Shown here in pieces: positions 54,989 to 64,000 of a stretch of DNA of 64,000 nt. The stretch's first letter is position 1. Every line of letters begins with the position of its first letter. Both the position numbers and the translations under genes were made by a program. Source of the DNA: Notospermus geniculatus. Taxonomy: Eukaryota; Nemertea; Pilidiophora; Heteronemertea; Lineidae. The notes below the pieces were generated by a model. That model had not been told where the DNA came from. It ran no database searches and was given only the letters and a program-made list of their open reading frames with translations. Location: NCBI GenBank assembly GCA_002633025.1, contig NMRB01002454.1, forward strand, positions 41,716 to 105,715, written 5' to 3'.

Positions 54989-56680
54989 TAGGGCCTACCT
55001 CTGAGATTGGGGGTTCAACTCACAGTCAGTCTCATCTTTCGTGAGATTGAGAGGGTCCTCATGAATGGTAGGCCTACATAAACAGTGAAAGCAACTAAAA
55101 AGTCTTATTTGATGTTCCTATCTTGATTAAATTTTTAAGAAATGGAAATCTCGCGCCGTTTGGAGCAGAAAACTAAATCGCTCAACTCTCTGCAGAAATG
55201 AAATCAATGTAACAATAGAATCAGATGTCCCAGTCATTTAATCAGTCAAACCAAGTGCATGGAACTGACAAGGCGTTTTTTATTCCGAACTGCAGCAAAC
55301 CGTTAGTTCTCACAGATGACAAATTACTTCCAATCTATCCAATTGATTCTGTCTATTTTTGGACAACTACAATAGAATTACAAATAACTGATCAATATAT
55401 CACGGGAATCTTTTTCCCTCGCTTTTCGCGGTGATACCAGTTGTGAATCAATGTGAGACGTTTTTCCGACATTCCTCATTACAGATCAATCTCCATGAAC
55501 ATGTCAGAGGATGATGAGAAAGAGCAGTGTCTTTGTCAGGAGAACCAGACACGCTGGAATGAACATAGGAAGTAGCCGAGATGAGAACGACCCCGGTTGG
55601 CTGCCAGGGATACTTAATATNTTTAGTCAGTTTCCGCAACAAATTTTGAAATTATGGCTTTGCCGTGTAGATACAAACCTTAAGTTACAAGTACACAGAA
55701 AATAATTTCTTTGTTCTTTGTCTCAAAGCTGAATTATGTACCGAAAGGCCAGCCTTTGTTTTAGCTAATTGGGTCATCAGCAAGTGACAAACGTCACATT
55801 TTTGTTATTGCACTGTCCCTCTGATACATTTAGTGTAGCTGCAAGTTAAAATGGCTAGGTCATTTCAAAGATATTTGACATTTTCAAAAACTGGACTCAG
55901 AAAATTTGGTCGGTGAACCTAGCCCTTAAGAATTTCCATCAAAATGTCAAAATTTCAGATCATATTTGATAGACAGAGGCTCGACATACCGGCGTTTTTT
56001 GCATATCGGCAAGTTTTGCCATGTTTTACGCGCAGAAAAAGCGTCCTCGCTGATTTTCAGGCTAAATCTGCTGCTTCGGCACTAGGCCTACGGTATGCCC
56101 CATCTTGTCTTGTTGAGGAAAAAACATGCCGCGTTGAGCAGATTTTGGTTCCGCAAAATACTCCATCTAGGATTTTTAAAAAACTAACTAAAACCTCCCA
56201 AAAGTATGGAGGCAATACTAATATTCACTATCCTGACAAAATTTTATGGGAAATCAATGTGACTTACCGTGAAATTTGGTCAGATTCTTGACAAAATGTG
56301 AGGAGCGACTTGAATTTCCCCGTCCATTTTAACGCATGCGCAGTCATGCGGCGTAGTAATATTTGATTTTGATGTTAATGCACGATGTAACTACTTTTTT
56401 TGTGACGTTGGAGATTCTCTCTCGCAATGGTAGGCCTAACCGGTGTGACAGGCGATATAGTCCGCCAGTGGCCATATGGTCCTCCGGACTATCCCTAGCC
56501 TTCAAAAAGAGGTGAAAGGGGACTATATTCCCTATAGGACTAGGCCTATCTGTCACAGCAGTGACAGTAATCGGGGTCCCCCTGATAATAAAGTCCGTTC
56601 AGTCATGAATTCTTTTATTGTATGGCGATCCAATTCATTCAAGTATAAGATGTGGTTGAAAACCAACACCGCCGTCAACC
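54989..56680. other. Unassigned sequence with a 115-codon frame
   Basis: Plus frame 55944-56291 (MSKFQIIFDRQRLDI start) shows no motif. CTGCGCATGCGTT on the minus strand near 56343 is NRF1-like and is followed by AAAATGGAC and later ACGGTAAGTCAC, so a minus-strand first exon is conceivable. All weak. Confidence 0.25.
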
Positions 56681-56760
56681 GCCTTTGTGGTGTAGTGGAA
56701 CGGCAGAGGTCTACTGCGTGGAATGCTCCGAGTTCGATCCCCGCGCTGATCCTTTTTTTC
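56681..56760 (+). mobile_element. tRNA-like sequence (SINE head or pseudogene)
   Basis: Box A TGGTGTAGTGG (56688), box B GAGTTCGATCC (56730) and a T7 run (56753-56759) look like a polymerase III unit. GCAG-AGGTCTA-CTGC could be an anticodon arm, but position 33 is not U and no T stem or acceptor stem pairs, so it is not a functional tRNA. Confidence 0.5.
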
Positions 56761-56949
56761 TTTTTCCCAATTTAACGTCTAGTTGGCCAAAGGGTATTAC
56801 GTAAAATTTTCCCCGCGTAAACGAGCTTGTGTTCCATTGACAAAGTCACTTCACAGGCTTGAGGCAATGGCTCAACCTCCACGTCTTCGGGTACTGTGAG
56901 TAGAAAACGCAAGCTCACAGTTGACCCAAGCGAGGTATTCTTACCTTAA

Positions 56950-57163
56950 AGCCTGCCGCACACGTGAGCTATCTGCTGAGCAAAAAGTCATTCGAGACCG
57001 TTTGCTCAGCAGATAGCTCACTGAAAAATACGCGCACACGCGAGTTTTCTGCCTCGCGAGGTAAAAAACTCACCGAAATTACGCGCACACGCGAGCGATC
57101 TGCTGAGCAAACGGTCTCGAATAATTTTTTGCTCAGCAGATAAGCTCCCGTGTGCGGCAGGCT
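56950..57163. mobile_element. Harbinger-like palindrome Z, TAA target duplication
   Basis: AGCCTGCCGCACACGTGAGC and the inverted CTCCCGTGTGCGGCAGGCT, 214 bp, flanked by TAA. GCTATCTGCTGAGCAAA repeats inside. A second partial copy starts at once (57167, GCCTGCCGCACACTGGAGCT). Confidence 0.78.
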
Positions 57164-57211
57164 TAAGCCTGCCGCACACTGGAGCTATCTGCTGAGCGAA
57201 AAGTCTGACGT

Positions 57212-57345
57212 CTCGGCGAATGACCCGATTTACTGCGTACATTTTGTAATGCATTTTTGTAGTTTGTCTTAATACCTCTAGGTGGCTCCCTCTACGTCGG
57301 CAGTCAAATAACGCGTTTGAGATCCAATACCGTGCTCCTTTAAAT
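57212..57345. repeat. Repeat R, copy 2, uninterrupted
   Basis: Same as 51771-51887 plus 52133-52150, without the family C insertion: AACGCGTTTGAGATCCAATA then CCGTGCTCCTTTAAA. Confidence 0.8.
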
Positions 57346-57596
57346 GATTTCTCTTCACTCGTTTGCTTTATGCCAAAATAAATTACACTAATGGAAAGCT
57401 CAATGTCTTAGCTAAACACTGATATATGGTTTATGTGGTTGGATTTGAACGGTCTTCTCGGTAAACGCACTTTTGTGCGAGGTGTCCGATTTCTCGAATG
57501 AGGTACTCGAGAAGCCTCGTCGAGGGCCCCGATCGCCTATTATTTTCCCGCGCGCAAAATAAATCTGCCGTAGAAAAGGACCTTTGCGGGTCGACT

Positions 57597-57800
57597 GCCA
57601 ATACCATGGAATAACATTAAACCGTGGAATAAGCTGTTTTCTCTGTCAGCCTCTTTGGGAGCACGTGTTGACTGTTTGGGAGGTGTACCTCTATTGTGAC
57701 TTAATTTGCATAAAGGGCCCAAATCATCTAATAATAGATTTCCTGCAGGCTTTGCCCACAAATACCGTGGAATGACACTACACTGTGGAATAAGCTTAAA
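57597..57800. repeat. Direct repeat pair AATACCGTGGAATRAC
   Basis: AATACCATGGAATAACATTA with AACCGTGGAATAAGC at about 57600, and AATACCGTGGAATGACACTA with CACTGTGGAATAAGC at about 57762. The purpose is unknown. Confidence 0.55.
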
Positions 57801-57836
57801 CTTAGATTAGTTATACACAGAATTGTTACACTTTGT

Positions 57837-57939
57837 TTTATGCATACCGAATTTTCTAAACCAGGGAGAGAAGAATAACAATTCTCAGAATAGGCTAAAC
57901 CAGGGTATAGTTACCACCTCCTTTATGCATACGGGCCCA
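57837..57939. mobile_element. Hairpin element, decayed relative of I
   Basis: TTTTATGCATACCGAA with TAAACCAGGGAG at the left, and TAAACCAGGGTATAG with CTTTATGCATACGGGCCC at the right. The outer arms recall 8212-8317. Confidence 0.45.
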
Positions 57940-57987
57940 GTAGTGTAGTGAAAACGACTGAGAGAGCGACAACGACGTCCGCGACAG

Positions 57988-58062
57988 GGAATGAGCGAGG
58001 AAGAGAAAGATTGTGGCGAGTGGCCGGCATTATCGCCAGACGGCGTGGTGGTGACACAGATT
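57988..58062 (+). other. Possible short first exon
   Basis: A plus frame MSEEEKDCGEWPALSPDGVV ending VTQI-stop, with acidic, gene-like composition. GTGGTGGTGACA could supply a donor. It adjoins a hairpin element, and no continuation was recognised. Confidence 0.15.
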
Positions 58063-58398
58063 TGATCACCAATGCATGGAATGTTCAACAATTTTGTAAT
58101 AGTTTTGGCTCATTTTCGTTGGGTATCTGACCTTTTAATTCTAAATGCTGTCTCNGAGAGGAATCAGGTGCTGAGGTTGTAAATGATGATGGGTCAGGCA
58201 CTGATACACAGGCATGCATGCACAGTCTAGGCCTACATAAAAACAACACTTGTAGGGCACTTGCTCTCAGATTTAGTGTGATTTTATTAGTATTTTGAAG
58301 AATAACCGTAACCGGTAAATACGCTAAATTTATCCGCCCGGGGGGGTAGATATCTGCACCGAAATCTGCCTGCGAAAGGGTTAAGAAGCAGGTAGTCC

Positions 58399-58893
58399 AG
58401 AGATGCTAACCTCAAAATTACCCCTGTCAGTAATTTTTTCCCAAAATCTGCAGTTTGTCCGTAATTTGATGGTGGTTGTCAGTAGTCCCTTGTCCACATC
58501 CACTTCGGGTCGCAGAGAAGTGAGAAAGTCCGATGACACAAGATGAACCGCCACAAATCCACTTAAGAAACGCCACTTACCATATATGCAGTCGTGCTCA
58601 AAACTGATTTTATATGTACACATGCTGTAGTGGAACACACTGCTTGAAGTGCAGTGCATGCGCGAGACTCACAGTTCGGCTTGAGATCGGTTTTGCTTCG
58701 GCAATGTTCGTCATTAGACTGGTTCTCGTCATTGCCGCTCCACTACCGCTGGCGCTCGTGGTAAATTTGAACGATTGTTTTTGAGCATCAGTCTTTTTCA
58801 TTTTGGGCGTAGGAAAAGGACCACGGGCGTACTAACATAAGAGGGGCAAATATGCGTAGAAAATACGGGCAAATCCGTAGGGTTGGCATCTCT
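58399..58893. mobile_element. hAT-like element with exact 8 bp target duplication
   Basis: 495 bp. AGAGATGCTAACC at the left and the inverse GGTTGGCATCTCT at the right (12 of 13 match), flanked by GGTAGTCC at 58391-58398 and 58894-58901. Eight-base duplications and AGAGATGCCAACC ends fit hAT transposons. On the minus strand an ATG at 58801 opens 63 codons (MKKTDAQKQSFKFTTSASGS start), and a 92-codon frame overlaps further in; neither matches a transposase I know, so it is probably an internally deleted copy or carries other sequence. Confidence 0.85.
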
Positions 58894-58901
58894 GGTAGTC
58901 C

Positions 58902-59245
58902 CTGGTTGAAATTCGGTGTAGGTCTTCTTCTCTTTCTTCATGTTAATTCCTTGTCAATATCTACTAGTACTGGTTCTCCGTAATTGGATCCAAAAAAGTC
59001 AATCATAAGTCGTCAATTACCGACCTATACGAGTCCTGATCAGCATAGAAACTCGATACCCACACATAAAGACAATCGATGCTTAAATCAATGGATTCCC
59101 GGAAAAGTGATCATACGGTGAAGACGAGGACAAACACAATTGGTGACAATATTCTATCTTTATCACGTTTGTTGTTTTAATCATGAAATACCTTTTTTGG
59201 TCACGAAGTCACTGGAACAAAATGGTCCAATCAGCCAATAGAATA
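58902..59245. other. Unassigned sequence
   Basis: Nothing recognised. Confidence 0.4.
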
Positions 59246-59577
59246 TGTGACCCAGTCTAGCAAAAGTAGGCGCATGTCGCAGGTGATCATCACTGCTGTC
59301 CACAACTACTGTCAACCTGCAGAGACATACATTTCAGCTATTGTGATCAACGATTTCGGAAAAGAGGGGGCGCACTGTGCTAGAAACATTGAAATCTGTG
59401 GTGAATTTCAATGATTTGCTCCAAATTTCAGAAATTCACGGTCAATTTTACAGATTTGTTCGCCGAAAGGGGGAGCGTGCTTGGGCACCCCGTGGATCTG
59501 CGTCTGGTGATGTAAGGCCGTTACCCTTTCCTCGATTGTGACATGCACCTAATTTTGCTACATCAGGTCACAATACT
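59246..59577. mobile_element. Element G, copy 3, carrying family B copy 6
   Basis: TATGTGACCCAGTCTAGCAA and AGTAGGCGCATGTCGCAGGT are inverted at 59521-59575 (CCCTTTCCTCGATTGTGACA, TGCACCTAATTTTGCTACAT). Family B copy 6 (59352-59508) lies inside. Confidence 0.68.
59352..59508. mobile_element. Family B MITE, copy 6, nested
   Basis: AAAGAGGGGGCGCACTGTGC, AATCTGTGGTGAATTTCAAT, GGTCAATTTTACAGATTTGT and CGTGGATCTGCGTCTGG; the left terminus is decayed. Confidence 0.75.
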
Positions 59578-59825
59578 GCGTTATGTTTCAGGCTGGACAT
59601 TGACCTTGAAAAGTAGGTCAAATAAAAATCCTGCATGATATGTCATGTACCCTTCTAAAGCAAGGTTCGTTGGCACACGGAATTGGTCCGGTTCATGTCC
59701 GTGAAAAATCTATCAAATGGACTTCAGCGTTGTCGTATCCGGAAAACTAGGGGCAAACGGACTGGAAACGGATCGGATCCGTGTGCCAATGAACCTTGCT
59801 TTAGATGTAACTATGATAAAAATTT

Positions 59826-59910
59826 GGTGGGGATCTGACCAACAGCAATGGCAAAATATCAGTTTAAAGGGTTTGGGTTTTGGCCCCCTGGTGGCAAAAT
59901 GGACAATCAG
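59826..59910. repeat. Fragment of the TTTTGGCCCCCTGGTGGC repeat
   Basis: TTTTGGCCCCCTGGTGGCAA and AATCAGATTTCTGTAGTAAT match the recurring block in 60720-62000. Confidence 0.6.
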
Positions 59911-60426
59911 ATTTCTGTAGTAATTAGTCTGCGGCGACCTATGACCCTGGGGTACATGTGTATGAAGTAGCAGTAAATAGTTCAATATTTTAGAAATGTG
60001 CCCTTGTTGAAGATAAGGTTATGACGGACAATTGATATACCAGTGCCGCTCATGAGCTAAGAAAGGAACAGAAAGACAACCATGTTTCTTGGCAGGTTCT
60101 GGTATGTCAGAATGTACATGTACATGTAGATCTACTGTTCATGCCAATATCGCAAATTCCCTCAAAATGAGAGAAAAATCTATATGCACCATATGCGGAA
60201 GTATGAAAGTACAAATGTAATTAAAATTTAAAGATACATGTAGTACTTTGAATGAAATGAGCCTAATTATGGCTGACTTTCACGTATTTTCCTTTTTATG
60301 AAAAAGGCATGATTCCAGAATAATTTTATCACCACAGGCTCGAAGATCTCGCTGATGAAACTGTGATTCTTACTGCGCCTTCCCATGAGAGATGAGGAGC
60401 CCAGGGGTCATATACGCTTAATTAAC

Positions 60427-60530
60427 GAGCTAATCTTACGTTCAATGAATAACTCATGGACATCAAAGGCAAACAGTGTAATGATTTGGCAAAAGGTTAT
60501 GAAACTTATTGGAATTATTGTAACAGTGTA
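60427..60530. repeat. Direct repeat, left copy, flanking the nested insertion
   Basis: GAATAACTCATGGACATCAA, AGGCAAACAG and GGCAAAAGGTTATGAAACTT match 62690-62738 plus 62861-62915. Confidence 0.75.
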
Positions 60531-60552
60531 CAGTATGGAGCACAACTGACCT

Positions 60553-62462
60553 CAGTGTTTCCACCAGAGGGGGTACAGGGGGGTATGTCCCCTCCTTAAA
60601 AAATAGTGCCAATGGCACTGTGCCCGCTTGGCTTGGAGCAGTATTATGTTATGTATCCTATTTACCCTTGATAGAAATTTGACGAAGATCCATCACGTTG
60701 TTAGGGAGAAACAAAACTTTATGTTTTGACTTTTGGCCCCCTAGTGGCACAGTCAAGAATCAGATTTTGCCGTAATTTCTTCTGAGTTGTTACAGCCTAG
60801 AGGTAGATACATGTATGTGCGAAGTTTCAAAGTAATAGGTCAAGCCATTACAAAAAGAGCCAGTTTCGTAATTTCATACAAACTTTGACCCCTGTGACCT
60901 TGCAAAGTAGGTCAAATTTAACAAGCACAGCATTGAACGTCCCCCGTCGCCCCGGGTGCAAGTCCGACGGGCATGTATTTTGAAGATTCCATTCAGTATT
61001 AATGGCACAATCACAGTTTATGTGATTCGGCTTTTTGGCCCCCTGGTGGCAAAGTGGAAAATCAGATTTGATCGATTCTTTGACGCGACACACCATTGGC
61101 CCATGATACATCCCTCCACCAAATATCAACCCAACATTTTCAGTCGTTCATAAGTTACAGAGCGGAAGGGAAATTATGTGGTTTTTACAAAGCGCCCCCT
61201 ACAGGGCTGAAAAATGAATGTAATTGAAAACCCGCAGAGTATATTATGTACCCTTGCTAGATGAGCCTACCATAAAAATTTTGTGAAATTCCGTTCAGTA
61301 TTAAAGGCGTAATCGCAGTTTTTGTGTTTTGGCTTTTGGCCCCCTGGTGGCAAAGTGGAGAATCGGATTTGGCCGATTCTTTCACGCGACACACCGTTGG
61401 CCCATGGTACATCCCCCCATCAAATATCAACCCAAAATTTTCAGTCGTTCAGAAGTTACAGAGCGGAAGGGAACTTATGTGGTTTTTACAAAGCGCCCCC
61501 TAGAGGGCTGAAAAATGAATTAAATTGAAAACCCGTACGATATGTTATGTACCCGTGCTAGATGAGCCTACCATAAAAATTTCGTGAAATTCCATTCAGT
61601 ATTAAAGGCGTGATCGCAGTTTTTGTGTTTTGGCTTTTGGCCCCCTGGTGGCAAAGTGGAGAATCGGATTTGGCCGATTCTTTCACGCGACACACCTTTG
61701 GCCCATGATACATCCCTCCACCAAATATGAATCCAAAATCTTCAGTCGTTCTTAAGTTATAGAGCGGAAGGGACTAGTAGCGGCGAGCGCCGAGCGGCAG
61801 AGGCGCACGGACGGCCGGTATTTTCAAGTCCCCCTCCGAGGGCTCCAGGGGACAAAAACTCAAGTATTATCTTGTGTATCCTCATTAGATATACCCATGA
61901 TAAAAATTTGACAAAGATCCATCTCTTGGTAAGGGAGAAATAGCACTTTTAGTGATTTTGGTTTTCGCCCCCTAGTGGCAAAGTCAAGAATCAGATTTCA
62001 CCAAAATTCTGTCTGAAAGTTGCTATAACCTAGAGGTGAATGTGTACAAAGTTTCAACACGATAGTTCGAACCATTATCAAAATATAGCCCTTTGAAATT
62101 TTTCACAAAACGCCCCCTGGAGGCCAAAGCAGGAATCCCACCGCACTCAAAATCGAACTCGACCTAGATCTTAGGCCCATATATACACCCACCAAAGACC
62201 AAAAGGATTACTCAAAAAATAAAGGCGCTAGAGCGCTAACAAACCAAAGTTTACGGACGTACGGACGTACCGCCGTACCGCCGTACGGACTAACGCACGA
62301 CAGACCACCACTCAATGACCCCAACCACAGCATAAGCCCTGCTGGGCCTTGCGGCCAAGCGGGCTAAAAAGTCAAAATTTGTCAAAATTTGTGTTTTTGA
62401 CCAAGAATTTTGTCAAATTTTCTCTTTGTCCCCCTTTAAAAAAATTCCTGGCAGAAACACTG
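60553..62462. mobile_element. 1.9 kb element inserted in family A copy 10
   Basis: CAGTGTTTCCACCAGAGGGG and the inverted CCTGGCAGAAACACTG, with a second inverted pair TGCCCGCTTGGC/GCCAAGCGGGCT just inside. CTGACCT and CTCACCT at the two junctions suggest an imperfect 7-8 bp duplication. The interior is non-coding and repetitive (TTGGCCCCCTGGTGGCAAAG; GCGCCCCCTAGAGGG; a tract of GTACGGACGTACCGCCGTAC near 62258-62285). Confidence 0.72.
60987..61776. repeat. 301-302 bp tandem repeat, 2.6 units
   Basis: Unit starts at 60987, 61289 and 61590 (TTCCATTCAGTATTAAAGGC), each with GGCCCCCTGGTGGCAAAGTG, CACGCGACACACCGTTGGCC, CAGTCGTTCAGAAGTTACAG and AGCGCCCCCTAGAGGGCTGA. The third unit stops at GCGGAAGGGACTAG. 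Confidence 0.92.
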
Positions 62463-62689
62463 CTCACCTTCACCCGCGTACTTTCCGCGGAACATGGGGA
62501 AGGTATGCGTATGGTATGGATACGTCACACATCTCTTCTGCGTGACCTCTGCACACGACACGCGAATGATGTTAAATTTAGTTGCGAGTCTTCCTAGGCG
62601 CCGCGAAGATACGAGGACGGTACATGCATGATGCCGCAGGTGGTACATGGCACGGAAGGTGGGTCAATGTGCAGAGTACTGTATGCTTT

Positions 62690-62915
62690 GAGCTGATCTA
62701 ACATTTATTGAATAACTTCGGACATCAAAGGCAAACAGCAGGGGCGGATCCAGGATTTTGGAAAAGAGGGGGGCGCACTGTGCCAGAAACATTGAAATCT
62801 GCTGTGAATTTCAATGATTTGCTCCAAATTTCAGAATTTCACGGTCAATTTTACAGAATTATGCAAAAGGTTATGAAACTTAATGAAGTAATGTAACAGT
62901 AATAGTAATGTACAA
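62690..62915. repeat. Direct repeat, right copy, interrupted by family B copy 7
   Basis: GAATAACTTCGGACATCAAA and GGCAAACAG before, ATGCAAAAGGTTATGAAACT after 62739-62857. It mirrors 60427-60530. Confidence 0.75.
62739..62857. mobile_element. Family B MITE, copy 7 (right end lost)
   Basis: CAGGGGCGGATCCAGGATTT, GGGGCGCACTGTGCCAGAAA, GGTCAATTTTACAGAATT. Confidence 0.78.
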
Positions 62916-63281
62916 TGGTCGACATCAATACAAGTGGAAGTTTGTCAATGCAGTCAATGTTATTTATTTCCATTCCAAGCAACATCTGTGACTGTCCACA
63001 ATTGTTTGTCAATAGCCAACTTGGTTAATGCCATTAATCAAATGCATGTTTTTCCTTTGTCTGGGACAGAAAATGTGGATTTTATCATTTTCTTCCCTCT
63101 CGCATCAATGATTGAACCATAATATTGCAATCGAACATGAACTACAGCCAGCTGACTGAGACATGTGCCGTAAATCATGTTTCACCTGAAGAAAAGCAGT
63201 CCGGCACAAGACTTGGTCTCTTTAATAATATAGCGCATTTCGAGTTGAACTGCTCAATGCGCTTTACATTAATACCCCAGC
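62916..63281. other. Unassigned sequence
   Basis: Nothing recognised. Confidence 0.4.
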
Positions 63282-63283
63282 TA

Positions 63284-63550
63284 TAGACAAATCCCAAAAT
63301 TCCCAGATCTGTGCACTTCCGCCGAAATGGCAAACAGAACCTCGACCTGAAACCAGCTGACGTGACACAATCCATGATTCAGCAATGGTCAACTCTGACG
63401 CAACGTCATCGAACTCACTGTCGTCACATGGTCGTGGGGTTTTCTGCGTCACGTCATTCAGTGTCAGATGGTTTCAGACCGAGGTTCTGTTTGCCATTTC
63501 GGCGGAAATGCGCAGATCTTTCTCGTTTTCGTCAATTTGGGATTTGTCTA
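63284..63550. mobile_element. Family C MITE, copy 4, TA flanks
   Basis: TAGACAAATCCCAAAATTCC to AATTTGGGATTTGTCTA, with TA at 63282-63283 and 63551-63552; inner CACTTCCGCCGAAATGGCAA and its inverse. Confidence 0.82.
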
Positions 63551-63554
63551 TAGG

Positions 63555-63824
63555 TCTGTTCATTCCAATTTCCTTTCTCCACTCCCTGGGGAGTATTACA
63601 GTCCCGGTAGCCGATTTCAGCGCTCTTGGACTAACATTCACATAGACCATCACTACCAGCCAGGTACCCCTTTTACACCTGGGTGGGGTGAAGCAAGTGA
63701 GGCAAAGTGACTTGCTCAAGGTCACAAGCAAGCGTGTTTTTTCTTGGTCAGGACTGGGAATTGAACCCGGGACCCTCTGATCAGGAGTCCGTCTCGCTAA
63801 CCACTACACCACGCCGCTCCCAGG
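63555..63824 (-). mobile_element. tRNA-derived SINE with a Deu-like central domain
   Basis: The minus strand begins GGGAGCGGCGTGGTGTAGTG (box A), continues GACTCCTGATCAGAGG and GGTCCCGGGTTCAATTCC (box B), then TGACCTTGAGCAAGTCACTT, TGCCTCACTTGCTTCACC and CACCCAGGTGTAAAAGGGGT. CCTTGAGCAAGxCACTT is the hallmark of the Deu-domain SINE superfamily of deuterostomes. The anticodon and T stems pair only in part, so the head is not a working tRNA. The tail abuts family C copy 4. Confidence 0.75.
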
Positions 63825-64000
63825 AAGTTGTGGAGAGCGGTTAAAGGTTACCTGAGAAACTTTTATCGACTTCTGGTTTTCTGCGTAATACTATAGAGCA
63901 TTTAGTCAAGCAACATGAAACTGCAAACCGCATGAAAATCGGGTCACCCATTACAAAGTTATGGCAATTTAAATAGGACTACTACATACCCCTGACAACC

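Larger units (their letters stand above)
60531..62681. mobile_element. Family A MITE, copy 10, split by a 1.9 kb element
   Basis: Left piece 60531-60552: CAGTATGGAGCACAACTGAC after TA. Right piece 62463-62681: CTCACCTTCACCCGCGTACT to AGTACTG before TA, with the usual inner motifs CGCGTACTTTCCGCGG and GGTACATGGCACGGAAGG. Confidence 0.8.

Noticed and set aside
56681-56760. tRNA gene with T-run terminator
   Set aside because: A 7-base anticodon loop can be drawn, but position 33 is not U and neither T stem nor acceptor stem pairs.

Overview
This window is non-coding-rich animal DNA, not bacterial. It has no operons, no ribosome binding sites and no long open frame; the longest open frames, about 175 codons, run through repeats. 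The one confident coding piece is a spliced exon with a consensus polypyrimidine/AG acceptor and a GTAAGT donor. A Deu-domain-like SINE, abundant ACATGT microsatellite motifs and very many small palindromic DNA transposons suggest a marine invertebrate, probably a deuterostome such as an echinoderm, hemichordate or amphioxus. That placement is inference; no single sequence here fixes the species.

The gene: at 1301-1409, minus strand, one exon encodes the first half of the C1B (phorbol ester/diacylglycerol binding) domain of a conventional-type protein kinase C. Its 5' exons should lie at higher coordinates and its 3' exons to the left of the window. I recognised no other PKC exon, so much of the remaining 62 kb may be intron and 5' flank of this gene.

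The rest is a dense landscape of mobile elements and tandem arrays. (1) Tc1/mariner-like MITEs with CAGT ends and TA target duplications: a roughly 270 bp family with ten whole or partial copies, the CAGTGGAACCTCGG family, and a single copy at 30.7 kb. (2) Palindromic Harbinger-like elements starting GGGCC/AGCC/GGCCC with 3 bp target duplications (CAG/CTG, ATA, TAA, TAT, TTT) at about 8.2, 11.0, 28.6, 33.4, 35.0, 36.3, 38.8, 41.8, 43.9 and 57 kb. (3) Elements ending AATRGGGAACC, some with TGACGTCA-rich cores. (4) A roughly 158 bp GGCGGATCC family with seven copies. (5) A 250 bp TAGACAAAT family with four copies. (6) A hAT-like 495 bp element with an exact 8 bp target duplication at 58.4 kb. 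(7) SINEs: a tRNA plus 5S rRNA-like composite at 17.1-17.5 kb, several tRNA-derived heads, a Deu-like SINE at 63.6-63.8 kb, and two almost identical 161 bp copies of an element containing GGCCCATGGGCC.

Tandem arrays are a 60 bp unit at 1.5-2.5 kb (interrupted by a 0.77 kb insertion), a 57 bp unit at 3.7-4.0 kb, a 39 bp unit with 18 copies at 29.2-30.0 kb, a roughly 80 bp unit at 35.9-36.7 kb (interrupted by a hairpin element), a 102 bp unit at 32.6 kb and a roughly 301 bp unit at 61.0-61.8 kb.

The most informative feature is nesting. Several insertions can be dated relative to each other because an uninterrupted copy, or the other arm of a palindrome, supplies the empty site inside this same window: 17979-18409, 36256-36361, 48710-48976 and 51888-52132. 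Three palindromes sit inside each other at 20074-20665, and a 1.9 kb element sits inside a mariner MITE at 60.5-62.7 kb. I found no convincing complete gene, tRNA gene, rRNA gene or CRISPR array.
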